DNA of 64,000 bases, taken from NCBI RefSeq assembly GCF_007845675.1, contig NZ_VOBR01000004.1, forward strand, positions 261,719 through 325,718, read 5' to 3'. The notes beneath the pieces were generated by a model. The model was not told where the DNA came from, searched no databases, and worked only from the letters and a program-made list of their open reading frames with translations. Every line of letters begins with the position of its first letter. Positions within the stretch are counted from its first letter, which is position 1. This document shows positions 16,276 to 24,718 of the stretch, one piece after another. The position numbers and the translations under genes are program-made. Origin of the DNA: Lentzea tibetensis (GTDB lineage Bacteria; Actinomycetota; Actinomycetes; Mycobacteriales; Pseudonocardiaceae).

Positions 16276-17518
16276 ATTCGTCAATGTTGCCGTGTTCTCG
16301 CGCGTCGCGTCGGTCCAGCCAGCTGAGCCACGGCGAGGTCATCACCGTCGTCACCACCGCTACCAGCACGAGCACGCTGAACAGCTCGCTCGTCACGATC
16401 CCCGCCTGCAGGCCGACGTTCAGCGCGATCAGCTGCATCAGGCCGCGCGCGTTCATCAGCACGCCGACGCGCAGCGCGTCCGAATGCGACTCGCGGGCGA
16501 GCCTGCCCGCGAGCCAGCAGGCGCCGAACTTCCCCAGCACCGCAACGGTGATCGCGGCCGCGGCGAGCAACAGCACCGGCGGGCTGGCGAGCACGGCGAG
16601 CCGCGTGTTCAGTCCGGAGTAGGCGAAGAACAGCGGCAGGAACACCACGCGCGTGATCGGGCTGATCGCGTTGATCACGCGGTCGGACGCCTGGCCGCGC
16701 GGGAACACGTACCCGACGCAGAAGCCGCCGAACACCGAGTACAGGCCGATCGTGTCGGTGAACCAGGCGGCCGCGAACAGCGCGACCGCGGTGACCAGCA
16801 CCAGCTTGTCGAGCGTCGCGCCCGGCTGGTTGATCGCCTTGTCGAGACCGCGCTTGCCGATCGTGGCGGTGACCAGCACGAACACCACCGCGCCGCCCGC
16901 CGTGATCAGCACCTTCGTCGGGTCACCCGACGCGACGCCGAGCACGACGGCCAGCAGGACCCACGCCACGCCGTCGTCGAGCGCGCCGCACGCCAGCGCG
17001 AGCGAACCGAAGCGGGTGTTGGTCAGCCCGCGCTCGGTGATGATCCGCGCCAGCATCGGGAACGCGGTGATCGCCAGCGTCACGCCGACGAACAGCGCGG
17101 ACACCCACAGCGGGATGCCGGGCTTGAGCACGTCGACCTGGTCGTGCGTCAGGAAGATCAGGCCCATGCCGAGCAGCAGCGGGGTGGTCACCCCGGCCGC
17201 GGACACGATCACCGCCGGACGGCCGAGCCCGGTCACCTTGCGGGACGCGAACTCGTGGCCCACCAGGAACATGAAGCCGACGAGCCCGATGTGGCTCACC
17301 ACGTACAGCATCGGCCGCACGCCCGAGGGGAACAGCGTCTCCTGCACGGCCGGGAAGAGCAGCCCGAGCAGCGACGGCCCGAGCAGCACGCCCGCGATCA
17401 TCTCGCCCACGACAGGTGGCTGCCCGATGCGGCGAACCGCGTTGCCGACGATCCGGCAGACGATCAACACGACGACCGCGGCGAGGAAGAACCGCGCGGC
17501 GGTGGCGGCGACATCCAT
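16250..17518 (-). CDS. Cation:proton antiporter (CPA2 family)
   Basis: A 422-residue integral membrane protein with about 12 helices, matching KefB/NapA-type antiporters: VGEMIAGVLLGPSLLG in the N-terminal domain, ITAFPMLARIITE and the core ACGALDDGVAWVLLA, whose Asp pair is the ion/proton site. It exchanges Na+ or K+ for protons. ATG 17518 follows the P450 stop by 3 nt, and the pentapeptide gene begins inside its 3' end. Its place in a redox operon is odd; it may export a charged product or balance protons (guess). Confidence 0.9.
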   Translation of the reverse strand: MDVAATAARFFLAAVVVLIVCRIVGNAVRRIGQPPVVGEMIAGVLLGPSLLGLLFPAVQETLFPSGVRPMLYVVSHIGLVGFMFLVGHEFASRKVTGLGRPAVIVSAAGVTTPLLLGMGLIFLTHDQVDVLKPGIPLWVSALFVGVTLAITAFPMLARIITERGLTNTRFGSLALACGALDDGVAWVLLAVVLGVASGDPTKVLITAGGAVVFVLVTATIGKRGLDKAINQPGATLDKLVLVTAVALFAAAWFTDTIGLYSVFGGFCVGYVFPRGQASDRVINAISPITRVVFLPLFFAYSGLNTRLAVLASPPVLLLAAAAITVAVLGKFGACWLAGRLARESHSDALRVGVLMNARGLMQLIALNVGLQAGIVTSELFSVLVLVAVVTTVMTSPWLSWLDRRDAREHGNIDEYGRQTAHG

Positions 17519-17521
17519 GAC

Positions 17522-18670
17522 TCAACCCCCGAAGTGGCGTTGGCAGAGCTTGACCCTGCGTGCGTCCCAGACCATGTAGCTGCCGAGCACGAGCTGGACG
17601 AGTCCGCGCCAGGTGTCCTCCCACCGGTCGCGCACGCGCATGAACACCAGCAGCGCCAGGGGTTCGCGCCCCGGACGCGGAACGAGGACGCACGGGCCGC
17701 GGTTGGGCAGCGGGCGGGTGTGCGTCGCGGAGGAGTAGAGGTCGTAGCGCGCCAGCACCTCGCGGGCCACGACGCGCATCGCGGCAGGCGCGTGGACGCG
17801 GGCGGGGCACGGCCGGTTTCCGGTGACACCGAAGGGAATCGGCTCGAGCCCGGCGCGGTGGTACTCGGGGTAGTTGAAGCACAGCACCGATCCGCGCGGG
17901 ATCGTGCGGCCCGATTCCAGCGGGACGTCGGCCGACGTGATCCGGTGCGCGATGCCGAACAGCGGGAACCGCCGGAACGCCTCGTCCATGGCCTCGTCGA
18001 GATCCCGCGGCCGTTCGGCGAGCACCAGCAGCAGGTGCGCCATCGCCTCGGACGACTGCACCACGGCCGTGTTGAAGAACGTGCCCTGCAGGTACCACGC
18101 CTGCTCGATGCGGGACAACGACGACGGCAGGTGGTGCGGCACGTCGTTCAGCCGCGCCAGCAGGTACCGGGTGAGCCGGGCGCGCCGCTTCATGTGCCGC
18201 AAACCGGTGCACTTCAACGCGGTGACGACGTCGTCGGCGTTCGCGACGATCAGGTCCCGCGCCTCGCGCGGACACCGCGTGCCGAACACGACCTCGTAGT
18301 AGAACTCGGCCCAGATCGGCATCATCAGGTCCCGCAACCGGACCAGCCCGCGCCGCCCGTCGAGCACGCGTGCGGCGCACCGTTCGGCCAGCTCCTCGAC
18401 GGGCACGCGCGCCAGGACGTGCCGGGTGGTGCGGGCGACGTCGCGGTACTGCTCACCGGGTTCGAGGTGTTCCTGGTGCACGTGCGGTCCTGGCGCGAGC
18501 CAGTACCAGAAGAGGTCGGACAGCGCCGCGCCCCTGCTCCGGCCGTTCGCCGCCGGATGCTCGTAGACGCGCCGGAACTCGTCGATGCCGACCAGGTCGC
18601 CGGGCACCGGGATGCCCTCGTCGCCGTTGACGCGGGCGAAGACCCAGTTGCGCAGCCTGGTGATCACCAT
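17522..18670 (-). CDS. Atypical cytochrome P450
   Basis: A 382-residue P450-like protein. The heme loop reads PFGVTGNRPCPAR with Cys 288; Gly and Arg stand at -4 and -2, but Phe is at -8 instead of -7. The K-helix E-x-x-R is E230-R233. The I-helix region is TAVVQSSEAMA and lacks the acid-Thr pair used for O2 activation, a change seen in P450s that rearrange or use peroxides. ATG 18670 overlaps the hydroxyacid-oxidase stop by 7 nt, so the genes are coupled. Substrate unknown. Confidence 0.83.
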   Translation of the reverse strand: MVITRLRNWVFARVNGDEGIPVPGDLVGIDEFRRVYEHPAANGRSRGAALSDLFWYWLAPGPHVHQEHLEPGEQYRDVARTTRHVLARVPVEELAERCAARVLDGRRGLVRLRDLMMPIWAEFYYEVVFGTRCPREARDLIVANADDVVTALKCTGLRHMKRRARLTRYLLARLNDVPHHLPSSLSRIEQAWYLQGTFFNTAVVQSSEAMAHLLLVLAERPRDLDEAMDEAFRRFPLFGIAHRITSADVPLESGRTIPRGSVLCFNYPEYHRAGLEPIPFGVTGNRPCPARVHAPAAMRVVAREVLARYDLYSSATHTRPLPNRGPCVLVPRPGREPLALLVFMRVRDRWEDTWRGLVQLVLGSYMVWDARRVKLCQRHFGG

Positions 18671-19683
18671 CGGAGCAGGTCCTCGGACAGGTCGTCCAGC
18701 GAGCTCGCGCCGCACAACGCGAGCGCGCGGTCGAGTTCTTCGCGCAGCAGCGAGAGGACGCGTTCGACGCCGCGCTGACCGTCGATCGCGAGACCCCACA
18801 GCACCGGCCGGCCGATGCCCACGGCCGTCGCGCCGAGAGCGCGCGCTTTGACGATGTCGGTGCTCCTGCGCACCCCTCCGTCCAGGAGCACCGGCACCCG
18901 GCCGCCAACCGCTGAGGTGATGTCCGGCAGCAGGTCGATCGTGGCGGCCACCGAGTCGAGCTGCCGTCCGCCGTGGTTGGACACGATCAGCCCGTCGACG
19001 CCGTGGTCGAGCGCGCGCCGTGCGTCGGCGGGATGCGTGATCCCCTTGAGCACCAGGGGAAGCGCGCTGATCTCGCGGATCCACGCGAGGTCGGACCAGG
19101 CGAGGTCGGGTGCGAACTCGATGCGTCGCACCACGCCCGCGGCGTCGCGCATGTTCTCGCAGACCAGCCCGTCCGGCAGGTGGTCGAACCCGTTGCGCAG
19201 GTCTCTTTCCCGGTGTCCGAACGCGGCCACGTCCACGCTGAGCACCAGCGCGCGGCAGCCCGCCTTCTCGGCCCGTTGGACCTGGTACCTGGTGAGCTCG
19301 CGGTCGGGCTGGACGTTGAACTGGAACCACGTGTCCCCAGGGATCTCCTCGACCGGCGTGGTCGCGGCCATGCTGACGATCATGATCGTGCCCGCGGCCT
19401 GCGCCGCGCGTGCGGTCGAGATCTCACCGTCGGGGTGCGCGAGCCGGTGGAACGCCGTCGGCGCGATCACCACCGGCAGCGCGATCGTCCTGCCGAGCAA
19501 CGAGGTGCTCAGGTCGCGTTCCGCGCTGCCGCTCAGCACGCGCGGCACGAGCCCGATCCGCGCGAAGGCGGACTCGTTGGCGCGCAACGTGATCTCGTCG
19601 TCCGCGCCGCCCGCGAACAGGTCGTGCACCTCGGGCGCGAGGTGTGCCCGCGCCTCGTTCTCCAGCTCCCGCAGGGAGATCAT
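18664..19683 (-). CDS. FMN-dependent alpha-hydroxyacid oxidase family protein
   Basis: A 339-residue TIM-barrel flavoprotein of the lactate/glycolate/mandelate family. Catalytic SNHGGRQLD places His 237 and Arg 240, and FMN Lys 213 (VLKG) and LLDGGVRRSTDIVKA are intact. However, the two tyrosines that normally bind the substrate carboxylate are replaced: the DYY motif reads DLF (21-23) and QLY reads QFN (121-123). The substrate may not be a simple hydroxyacid. ATG 19683 overlaps the upstream stop as ATGA. Confidence 0.88.
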   Translation of the reverse strand: MISLRELENEARAHLAPEVHDLFAGGADDEITLRANESAFARIGLVPRVLSGSAERDLSTSLLGRTIALPVVIAPTAFHRLAHPDGEISTARAAQAAGTIMIVSMAATTPVEEIPGDTWFQFNVQPDRELTRYQVQRAEKAGCRALVLSVDVAAFGHRERDLRNGFDHLPDGLVCENMRDAAGVVRRIEFAPDLAWSDLAWIREISALPLVLKGITHPADARRALDHGVDGLIVSNHGGRQLDSVAATIDLLPDITSAVGGRVPVLLDGGVRRSTDIVKARALGATAVGIGRPVLWGLAIDGQRGVERVLSLLREELDRALALCGASSLDDLSEDLLRW

Positions 19684-21209
19684 GCGATCGAGGGGACGGC
19701 GAGCTGTCTGGCGAGGAACCGCTCCAGCGGCACGCGGTGCGCGTCGCGGCTGGTCCAGTCGTTCTCCAGGTTCTCCGCGACGTGGTGCGTCCCGGCCAGC
19801 TCACCGCCCCGGTAGTGCCGGATCACCGGGTGCAGGTACGCGGCGTCCAGCGCCTGCTCGGGCGCGTTCTGCGCGGGCCTGCGCACGGTGATGTCGAACG
19901 GGTCGACCTTGTCGTGGTCCGGCCCGTACTCCAGCGTGACGACGAACCCGGTCGGCGGCATGTACCCGACCGGCATCTCCTCGTAGTACCTCGCGTGGTC
20001 GCAGTTGGTGACGACGAGGTCGCCGAGCTGCCCGAACTGCTGCCACAGCGCGCTGGACCTGTTGACCCGCCTGATGATCGCGTTCGAGATGGACTCCGGC
20101 CGGTTGGGCAGCCGCGTGCTCGGCCAGTCCGCACCGTGGTACTTGCGCTCGAAGATCCGCTGCTGCGCGCGCACGCAGTAGCGGAAGCCGTGGATGAACC
20201 CGCTCGTCGACTTCTTGAAGTCGCGGACCTGCATGAGCGTGCCGGCGAAGTAGAGGTCGGGGATGTTCGCCGACTCCCACTCCGGCGTCAGCTCGGGGAA
20301 GCGGTCGTCGATGACGAGGTTCGGCCGGCAGTCCTCGGCGAAGTGGTCGGCGTTGAAGCGGAACCCGGTGCACGCGATGACGCGGTCGTAGCGGATGTCC
20401 TTGGTGACCTCGTCGGCGCGCGAGAAGCTGACCGTGACGAGGTAGCCCTCCTCGTCCTTCACGATCTTCAGCACGTTGCCGTCCAGCACGGCGTTCTGCG
20501 ACTTCAGCTGGTAGGTGTCGAGGAAGTTGTTGTTCACCGCGCGCAGATGTCCGACGTAGTGCGACTTCCACGCCATCCGGATGGAGCTGCGCCCGACGAC
20601 GTGGATCACCGCGGCGGTCTCGACGAGGTTGTCCGCGGTCTCGAACGCCGAGTTGCCCTTGCCGATGATCAGCACGCGCTGGTCGGTGAAGTCCTTCGGG
20701 TCCGTGCTGACCGTGTGGTACCGCTCGACGCCCTCGATGCCGGGGATGTTCGGCAGGAACGGTTTCGACGGCCCGGTCGACACGATCAGCCTGCGCGCGG
20801 TGTGCGTCTCGCCGCGCTGGTCGAGCACCTCGAAGTGCCCGTTGCGCGAGATCCTGGTGGCGCGCGTGTTGTACCGGACGTTGAGGTTCGTCTTCGCCGC
20901 GAAGTCCCCCAGGTACCGGACGAGGTCGTCGGCGTCCGGGAAGTACCGGTCGCTGTACCTCGTGAACAGCAGCTCTGGATCGTCGGACAGCAGCGAGTTC
21001 CAGTCCATCCGCAGGTTCAGCTCGGGATCGTTCGTCCCGGTGTGCGGCTTGTTGATGGAGATCAGCTTGCGGTGCCTGGGAAACGTGCGGAAGAACGTTC
21101 CGGGTGCGGGCCCCGCCTCGATGATCTCGTAGCTCCGGCGGGCCTTCTTCAGGAAGTAGCCGAGCTGCAGTCCGGCCGGGCCTGCCCCGACCACCAGGTA
21201 GTCGATCAC
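19680..21209 (-). CDS. FAD-dependent monooxygenase-like oxidoreductase (FOXRED2/FMO-like)
   Basis: A 509-residue two-dinucleotide-binding flavoprotein. FAD motif VVGAGPAGLQLGYFL lies at residues 6-20, NAD(P) motif VLIIGKGNSAFETADNL around 178-194, and CTGFRFNAD closes the FAD domain. The HRKLISINKPHTG block resembles FOXRED2-like flavoproteins. GTG 21209 has GGGGAGG 6 nt upstream. It is the first gene of a five-gene minus-strand operon with overlapping or near-overlapping junctions. It could hydroxylate a substrate with NADPH and O2 or act as a reductase. Confidence 0.86.
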   Translation of the reverse strand: MIDYLVVGAGPAGLQLGYFLKKARRSYEIIEAGPAPGTFFRTFPRHRKLISINKPHTGTNDPELNLRMDWNSLLSDDPELLFTRYSDRYFPDADDLVRYLGDFAAKTNLNVRYNTRATRISRNGHFEVLDQRGETHTARRLIVSTGPSKPFLPNIPGIEGVERYHTVSTDPKDFTDQRVLIIGKGNSAFETADNLVETAAVIHVVGRSSIRMAWKSHYVGHLRAVNNNFLDTYQLKSQNAVLDGNVLKIVKDEEGYLVTVSFSRADEVTKDIRYDRVIACTGFRFNADHFAEDCRPNLVIDDRFPELTPEWESANIPDLYFAGTLMQVRDFKKSTSGFIHGFRYCVRAQQRIFERKYHGADWPSTRLPNRPESISNAIIRRVNRSSALWQQFGQLGDLVVTNCDHARYYEEMPVGYMPPTGFVVTLEYGPDHDKVDPFDITVRRPAQNAPEQALDAAYLHPVIRHYRGGELAGTHHVAENLENDWTSRDAHRVPLERFLARQLAVPSIA

Positions 21210-21251
21210 GTGAAACCTCCCCGATTCCGTTCACCTCTACGCTGTTTTCTT

Positions 21252-21752
21252 GTGAAGGGTTCAGCGGGAATCCGGCCTGTTCGCCCAGGTGAAGGCGCTC
21301 GGCTGAGGGAGTTCCGGTTGCGTGCGCTGAAAGACGCACCGCATGCCTTCTACTGGCCCATCGAGGTCGAGGAATCCGTATCGGTCGCGGAGTGGGAGCT
21401 GTGGGCCGGTGCCGGCCGCGTCATGTACGTGGTGGAGGAGGAATCCGCGTGGCTAGGCATGGCCGGCTGCATCCTGCGCGGTGACGTTCTGGACGCGACC
21501 GGCATGTGGGTCGTCGCCTCCGCGCGCGGCCGCGGTTTCGGCGAGGAGCTGATCTCCGCGATCATCGCGTGGGGCCTGGAGCGAGGCGCTTCGTCGATGA
21601 GGTTCGCGGTGACCGAGACCAACTCGGTCGCCATCACCCTGTACACCCGGCTCGGCTTTCAGCCGACCGGCGAACGCCGTGCGCTGGCGTCCGACCCGTC
21701 GCTGACCGGGATCTTCATGGCGAAGCCCATTTTTCCGCCGAGATCAACTTAG
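21252..21752 (+). CDS. GNAT family N-acetyltransferase
   Basis: A 166-residue GNAT protein: N-terminal IRPVRPGEGARLREFRL, strand 4 and helix 3 with acetyl-CoA motif VVASARGRGFGEELI, and the C-terminal AITLYTRLGFQPTGERR. It transfers acetyl from acetyl-CoA to an amine; the substrate is unknown. GTG 21252 is 42 nt from the divergent FAD-monooxygenase start, so they share a promoter region. It could acetylate, and so protect from, the operon product (speculative). Confidence 0.85.
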   Translation: MKGSAGIRPVRPGEGARLREFRLRALKDAPHAFYWPIEVEESVSVAEWELWAGAGRVMYVVEEESAWLGMAGCILRGDVLDATGMWVVASARGRGFGEELISAIIAWGLERGASSMRFAVTETNSVAITLYTRLGFQPTGERRALASDPSLTGIFMAKPIFPPRST

Positions 21753-21763
21753 GCTGCCGTGCC

Positions 21764-21940
21764 ATGGGGCCCGAGCAACTTCACTTCTCACCAGCACCGG
21801 CCGACGCGTTCCCCTTGCTGGCGGCCGGTGTCGCGTTGTGGCGGATGCCCGGACGTCCACGCCAGTTCGCTTCTGCCGCAGGGCTCGTGCTCGCACTGGT
21901 CGGCCTGCTGTTCGCCGCCGGGGTGCTGGTGCCGGCATGA
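21764..21940 (+). CDS. Small membrane protein (58 aa)
   Basis: A short frame with two hydrophobic segments (FPLLAAGVALW; AAGLVLALVGLLFAAGVLV). It starts at ATG 21764, 11 nt after the acetyltransferase stop. Its stop overlaps the next ATG as ATGA, and this tight spacing on both sides supports it as a real gene. No family is recognised. Confidence 0.55.
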   Translation: MGPEQLHFSPAPADAFPLLAAGVALWRMPGRPRQFASAAGLVLALVGLLFAAGVLVPA

Positions 21941-22836
21941 GATCGATCAAGGCGCACATCGTCGTCGTGGTTCTGGTCGGCCTCGCGGTGTTCTTGGTTT
22001 CTGGTTCGCTGCTGTGGCTCGCACTCGGCCTGCCGACCGCGCTGGCGCCGAACACCAGGCTCGACGTCATCAAGATCGCGCTGTCCGTCGTGGCGGGCGT
22101 CGGCGGCGTGGTGGCGCTGGTCGTCGCCTACCGCAAGCAGCAGATCAGCGAGTCGGCCGAAACTCGCGAACGCGTGAAGGTCCTCAACGACCGCTTCGCC
22201 TCCGCGTGCACCCAGATCGGCCACGACCGCCCCACCGTGCGCCTGGCGGGCGTCTACGCGATGGCGAGCCTGGCCGACGAGTGGGTCGAGCAGCGGCAGG
22301 TGTGCATCGAGGTCCTGTGCGCGTACCTGCGCATCCCGTACGAACCCGCACTCGACTCGCCGTGGCTGCACGACGAGGAGTCCGAGATCCGCCTGTCCAT
22401 CACCCGCGTGATCAGCGACCACCTGCGCGCGGGCGCTCCGGTCAGCTGGCAGGGCCACGAGTTCAACCTCGTCCGCGCGGTGCTCCGCAACGCCGACTTC
22501 GCGGGCATCCAGGTGTCCGGCGGCCGGCTGTTCTTCAGCCTGGCCCAGTTCCCCGGCGGCCGGATCGCGTTCGACGGCATGCACGTCAGCGGTGGCGAGG
22601 TGTGGTTCGGCGGCGCTTCCTTCTCCGGCGCTTCGGTCAACTTCGACGGTGCCGAGTTCAGCGGTGGGCGGGTGCGGTTCGAGGGGGCCGCGTTCACCGG
22701 CGGGGAGGTCAGCTTCCGCGGTGCTCGGTTCACCGGGGGTGAGGTCGACCTGTCGGCCGTCAGCGCCGACCACTACACGTCGCCGCCCGTGTTCGACGAC
22801 GGCGAGAAGCCGGGCCTGCTCCTCCCGTCCACATGA
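21937..22836 (+). CDS. Pentapeptide-repeat membrane protein (paralogue)
   Basis: A 299-residue protein with the same plan as the one at 15286-16275: two N-terminal membrane helices, a helical unit VRLAGVYAMASLADEW/EVLCAYLRIPYEP, then about 90 residues of pentapeptide-like repeats (FDGAEFSGGRVRFEGAAFTG, FRGARFTGGEVDL). Many repeats carry GG where the typical motif is A(D/N)LXX. ATG 21937 overlaps the preceding stop. It may form a beta-helix on the cytoplasmic face. Confidence 0.8.
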   Translation: MRSIKAHIVVVVLVGLAVFLVSGSLLWLALGLPTALAPNTRLDVIKIALSVVAGVGGVVALVVAYRKQQISESAETRERVKVLNDRFASACTQIGHDRPTVRLAGVYAMASLADEWVEQRQVCIEVLCAYLRIPYEPALDSPWLHDEESEIRLSITRVISDHLRAGAPVSWQGHEFNLVRAVLRNADFAGIQVSGGRLFFSLAQFPGGRIAFDGMHVSGGEVWFGGASFSGASVNFDGAEFSGGRVRFEGAAFTGGEVSFRGARFTGGEVDLSAVSADHYTSPPVFDDGEKPGLLLPST

Positions 22837-22866
22837 TGGAACCCGGAACAGGAAACGTCCCACCTG

Positions 22867-24693
22867 TTGTTGACTTCTCCCGTGACCACTGCGAAGCGCC
22901 GCGCCCGCGTCCGTGCCCCTGAGCTGGTAGGACGCGGCTGGCTGAACACCGGTGACAAGCAGGTCAACCTGACCGACCTGCGCGGCAAGATCGTGCTCCT
23001 GGACTTCTGGACGTTCTGCTGCATCAACTGCCTCCACGTGCTGGACGAGCTGCGCCCGCTGGAGGAGGAGTTCGAAGACGTACTGGTCACGATCGGCGTC
23101 CACAGCCCCAAGTTCGTGCACGAGGCCGACGAGCAGGCACTGAGGGACGCCGTCGAGCGCTACGAGGTGCACCACCCGGTCCTCGACGACCCCGAGCTCA
23201 CCACGTGGCAGAACTACGCGGTGAAGGCGTGGCCGACGCTCGTCCTGGTCGACCCGGAGGGCTACGTCGTGCACGTGGCCGCGGGTGAGGGACACGTCGA
23301 GGCGCTCAGGACGATCATCAAGGAACTGAGCGAGGAGCACGACACCAAGGGCACGCTGCACCGCGGCGACGGCCCGTACGTGCCGCCGCCCGCGCCGGAC
23401 ACCGTGCTGCGCTTCCCGGCCAAGGCGATCACGACGCCGAACAACACGCTGCTGGTCAGCGACTCCGCCCACCACAGCCTGGTCGAGCTGGACGGCGAGA
23501 CGATCGTCCGCCGGATCGGCACGGGCGAACGCGGCAGGCAGGACGGAACACAGCCGACCTTCTCCGAACCGGCTGGCCTCACGACGATCCCGCAACAAGT
23601 AGCGGACAGGGTCGGCTACCACGTGGTCGTCGCGGACACGGTGAACCACCTGCTCAGGGGCGTGAACCTGGACACCGGCGAGGTCACCACGATCGCGGGC
23701 ACGGGCGAGCAGTGGCGTGACGGCGACACCGACGGCGACGCGGACAAGATCGACCTCACCAGCCCGTGGGACGTGGCGTGGTGGCGGAACGGCGTCGCCA
23801 TCGCGATGGCGGGCAACCACACGCTCGGCTTCTTCGACCCGGTCACCAGGCAGGTCAGCAGGCTCGCCGGCACGACGGTCGAAGGCTTGAACGACGGTCC
23901 AAAAGACGAGGCCTTCTTCGCGCAGACCAGCGGGCTCGCGGCCGACGGTGACCGGCTGTGGATGGTCGACTCGGAGACCTCGGCCCTGCGGTACCTGGAG
24001 AACGGCCAGGTGCGGTCCGTCATCGGCGAGGGGTTGTTCTCGTTCGGCCACCGCGACGGCCAGGCGGACGAGGCGCTGCTCCAGCACCCGCTGGGCGTCA
24101 CGGTCCTGCCGGACGGCTCGGTCGCGATCTCGGACACCTACAACGGCGCGATCCGCCGCTACGACCCCGCGACGAACGAGGTCAGCACCATCGCGACCGG
24201 CATCGCGGAGCCCAGTGACGTCGTCATCGCGGACGGTGAGCTGCTCGTCGTCGCGAGCGCGGGGCACCGGATCGAACAGCTCGCCGCGAACATCACGAAG
24301 ATCATCGGGGACGCGCACGAGGTGAAGCGGCCGCCGACGGACATCGCACCCGGTGAGCTGGAGCTCGCGGTCGTGTTCACGCCGCCGACCGGATCGAAGC
24401 TGGACGACCGGTACGGGCCGTCGACCCGGCTGGAGATCACCAGCTCGCCGCCGGAGCTGATCCTGGACGGCGCGGGCGTCGGTACGAACCTGTCGAGAAC
24501 GATAAAGATCAACAACAAGATCACACAGGGCGTTCTGCACGTCGTGGCGCAGGCGGCGAGTTGCACCGACGACCCATCGGTCGAGCATCCGGCATGCCGT
24601 CTGACCAGGCAGGACTGGGGTGTGCCCGTGCGCGTCACCGATACGGGTCCAAACCGGTTGCCGCTCATGATGGGCGGCATGGACGAGGCCTAG
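22867..24693 (+). CDS. Thioredoxin-fold plus NHL-repeat protein (NHLRC2-like)
   Basis: A 608-residue protein. The N-terminal thioredoxin-like domain has the WTFCCINC motif (48-55), characteristic of NHLRC2-type proteins. Residues about 180-480 form NHL/beta-propeller repeats (GLAADGDRLWMVDSE, HPLGVTVLPDGSVAISDTYNGAIRRYD). The last 110 residues are a beta-sandwich. No signal peptide is present. TTG 22867 is the earliest start; GTG 22882 (MTTAKRRARVRAP) is an equally good choice. The activity is unknown, though CxxC suggests redox chemistry. Confidence 0.85.
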   Translation: MLTSPVTTAKRRARVRAPELVGRGWLNTGDKQVNLTDLRGKIVLLDFWTFCCINCLHVLDELRPLEEEFEDVLVTIGVHSPKFVHEADEQALRDAVERYEVHHPVLDDPELTTWQNYAVKAWPTLVLVDPEGYVVHVAAGEGHVEALRTIIKELSEEHDTKGTLHRGDGPYVPPPAPDTVLRFPAKAITTPNNTLLVSDSAHHSLVELDGETIVRRIGTGERGRQDGTQPTFSEPAGLTTIPQQVADRVGYHVVVADTVNHLLRGVNLDTGEVTTIAGTGEQWRDGDTDGDADKIDLTSPWDVAWWRNGVAIAMAGNHTLGFFDPVTRQVSRLAGTTVEGLNDGPKDEAFFAQTSGLAADGDRLWMVDSETSALRYLENGQVRSVIGEGLFSFGHRDGQADEALLQHPLGVTVLPDGSVAISDTYNGAIRRYDPATNEVSTIATGIAEPSDVVIADGELLVVASAGHRIEQLAANITKIIGDAHEVKRPPTDIAPGELELAVVFTPPTGSKLDDRYGPSTRLEITSSPPELILDGAGVGTNLSRTIKINNKITQGVLHVVAQAASCTDDPSVEHPACRLTRQDWGVPVRVTDTGPNRLPLMMGGMDEA

Positions 24694-24718
24694 TTCCGGG
24701 TGCACGTAGACTCTGCCG

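Noticed and set aside
15986-18778. Plus-strand open frame of 930 codons
   Set aside because: It is antisense to the pentapeptide, antiporter and P450 genes; its His/Arg/Gln-rich composition shows no fold.
18664-21209. Possibility that the FAD enzyme and hydroxyacid oxidase are one fused protein
   Set aside because: The TGA at 19682-19680 separates them and the ATGA overlap gives an independent start, so they are coupled, not fused.
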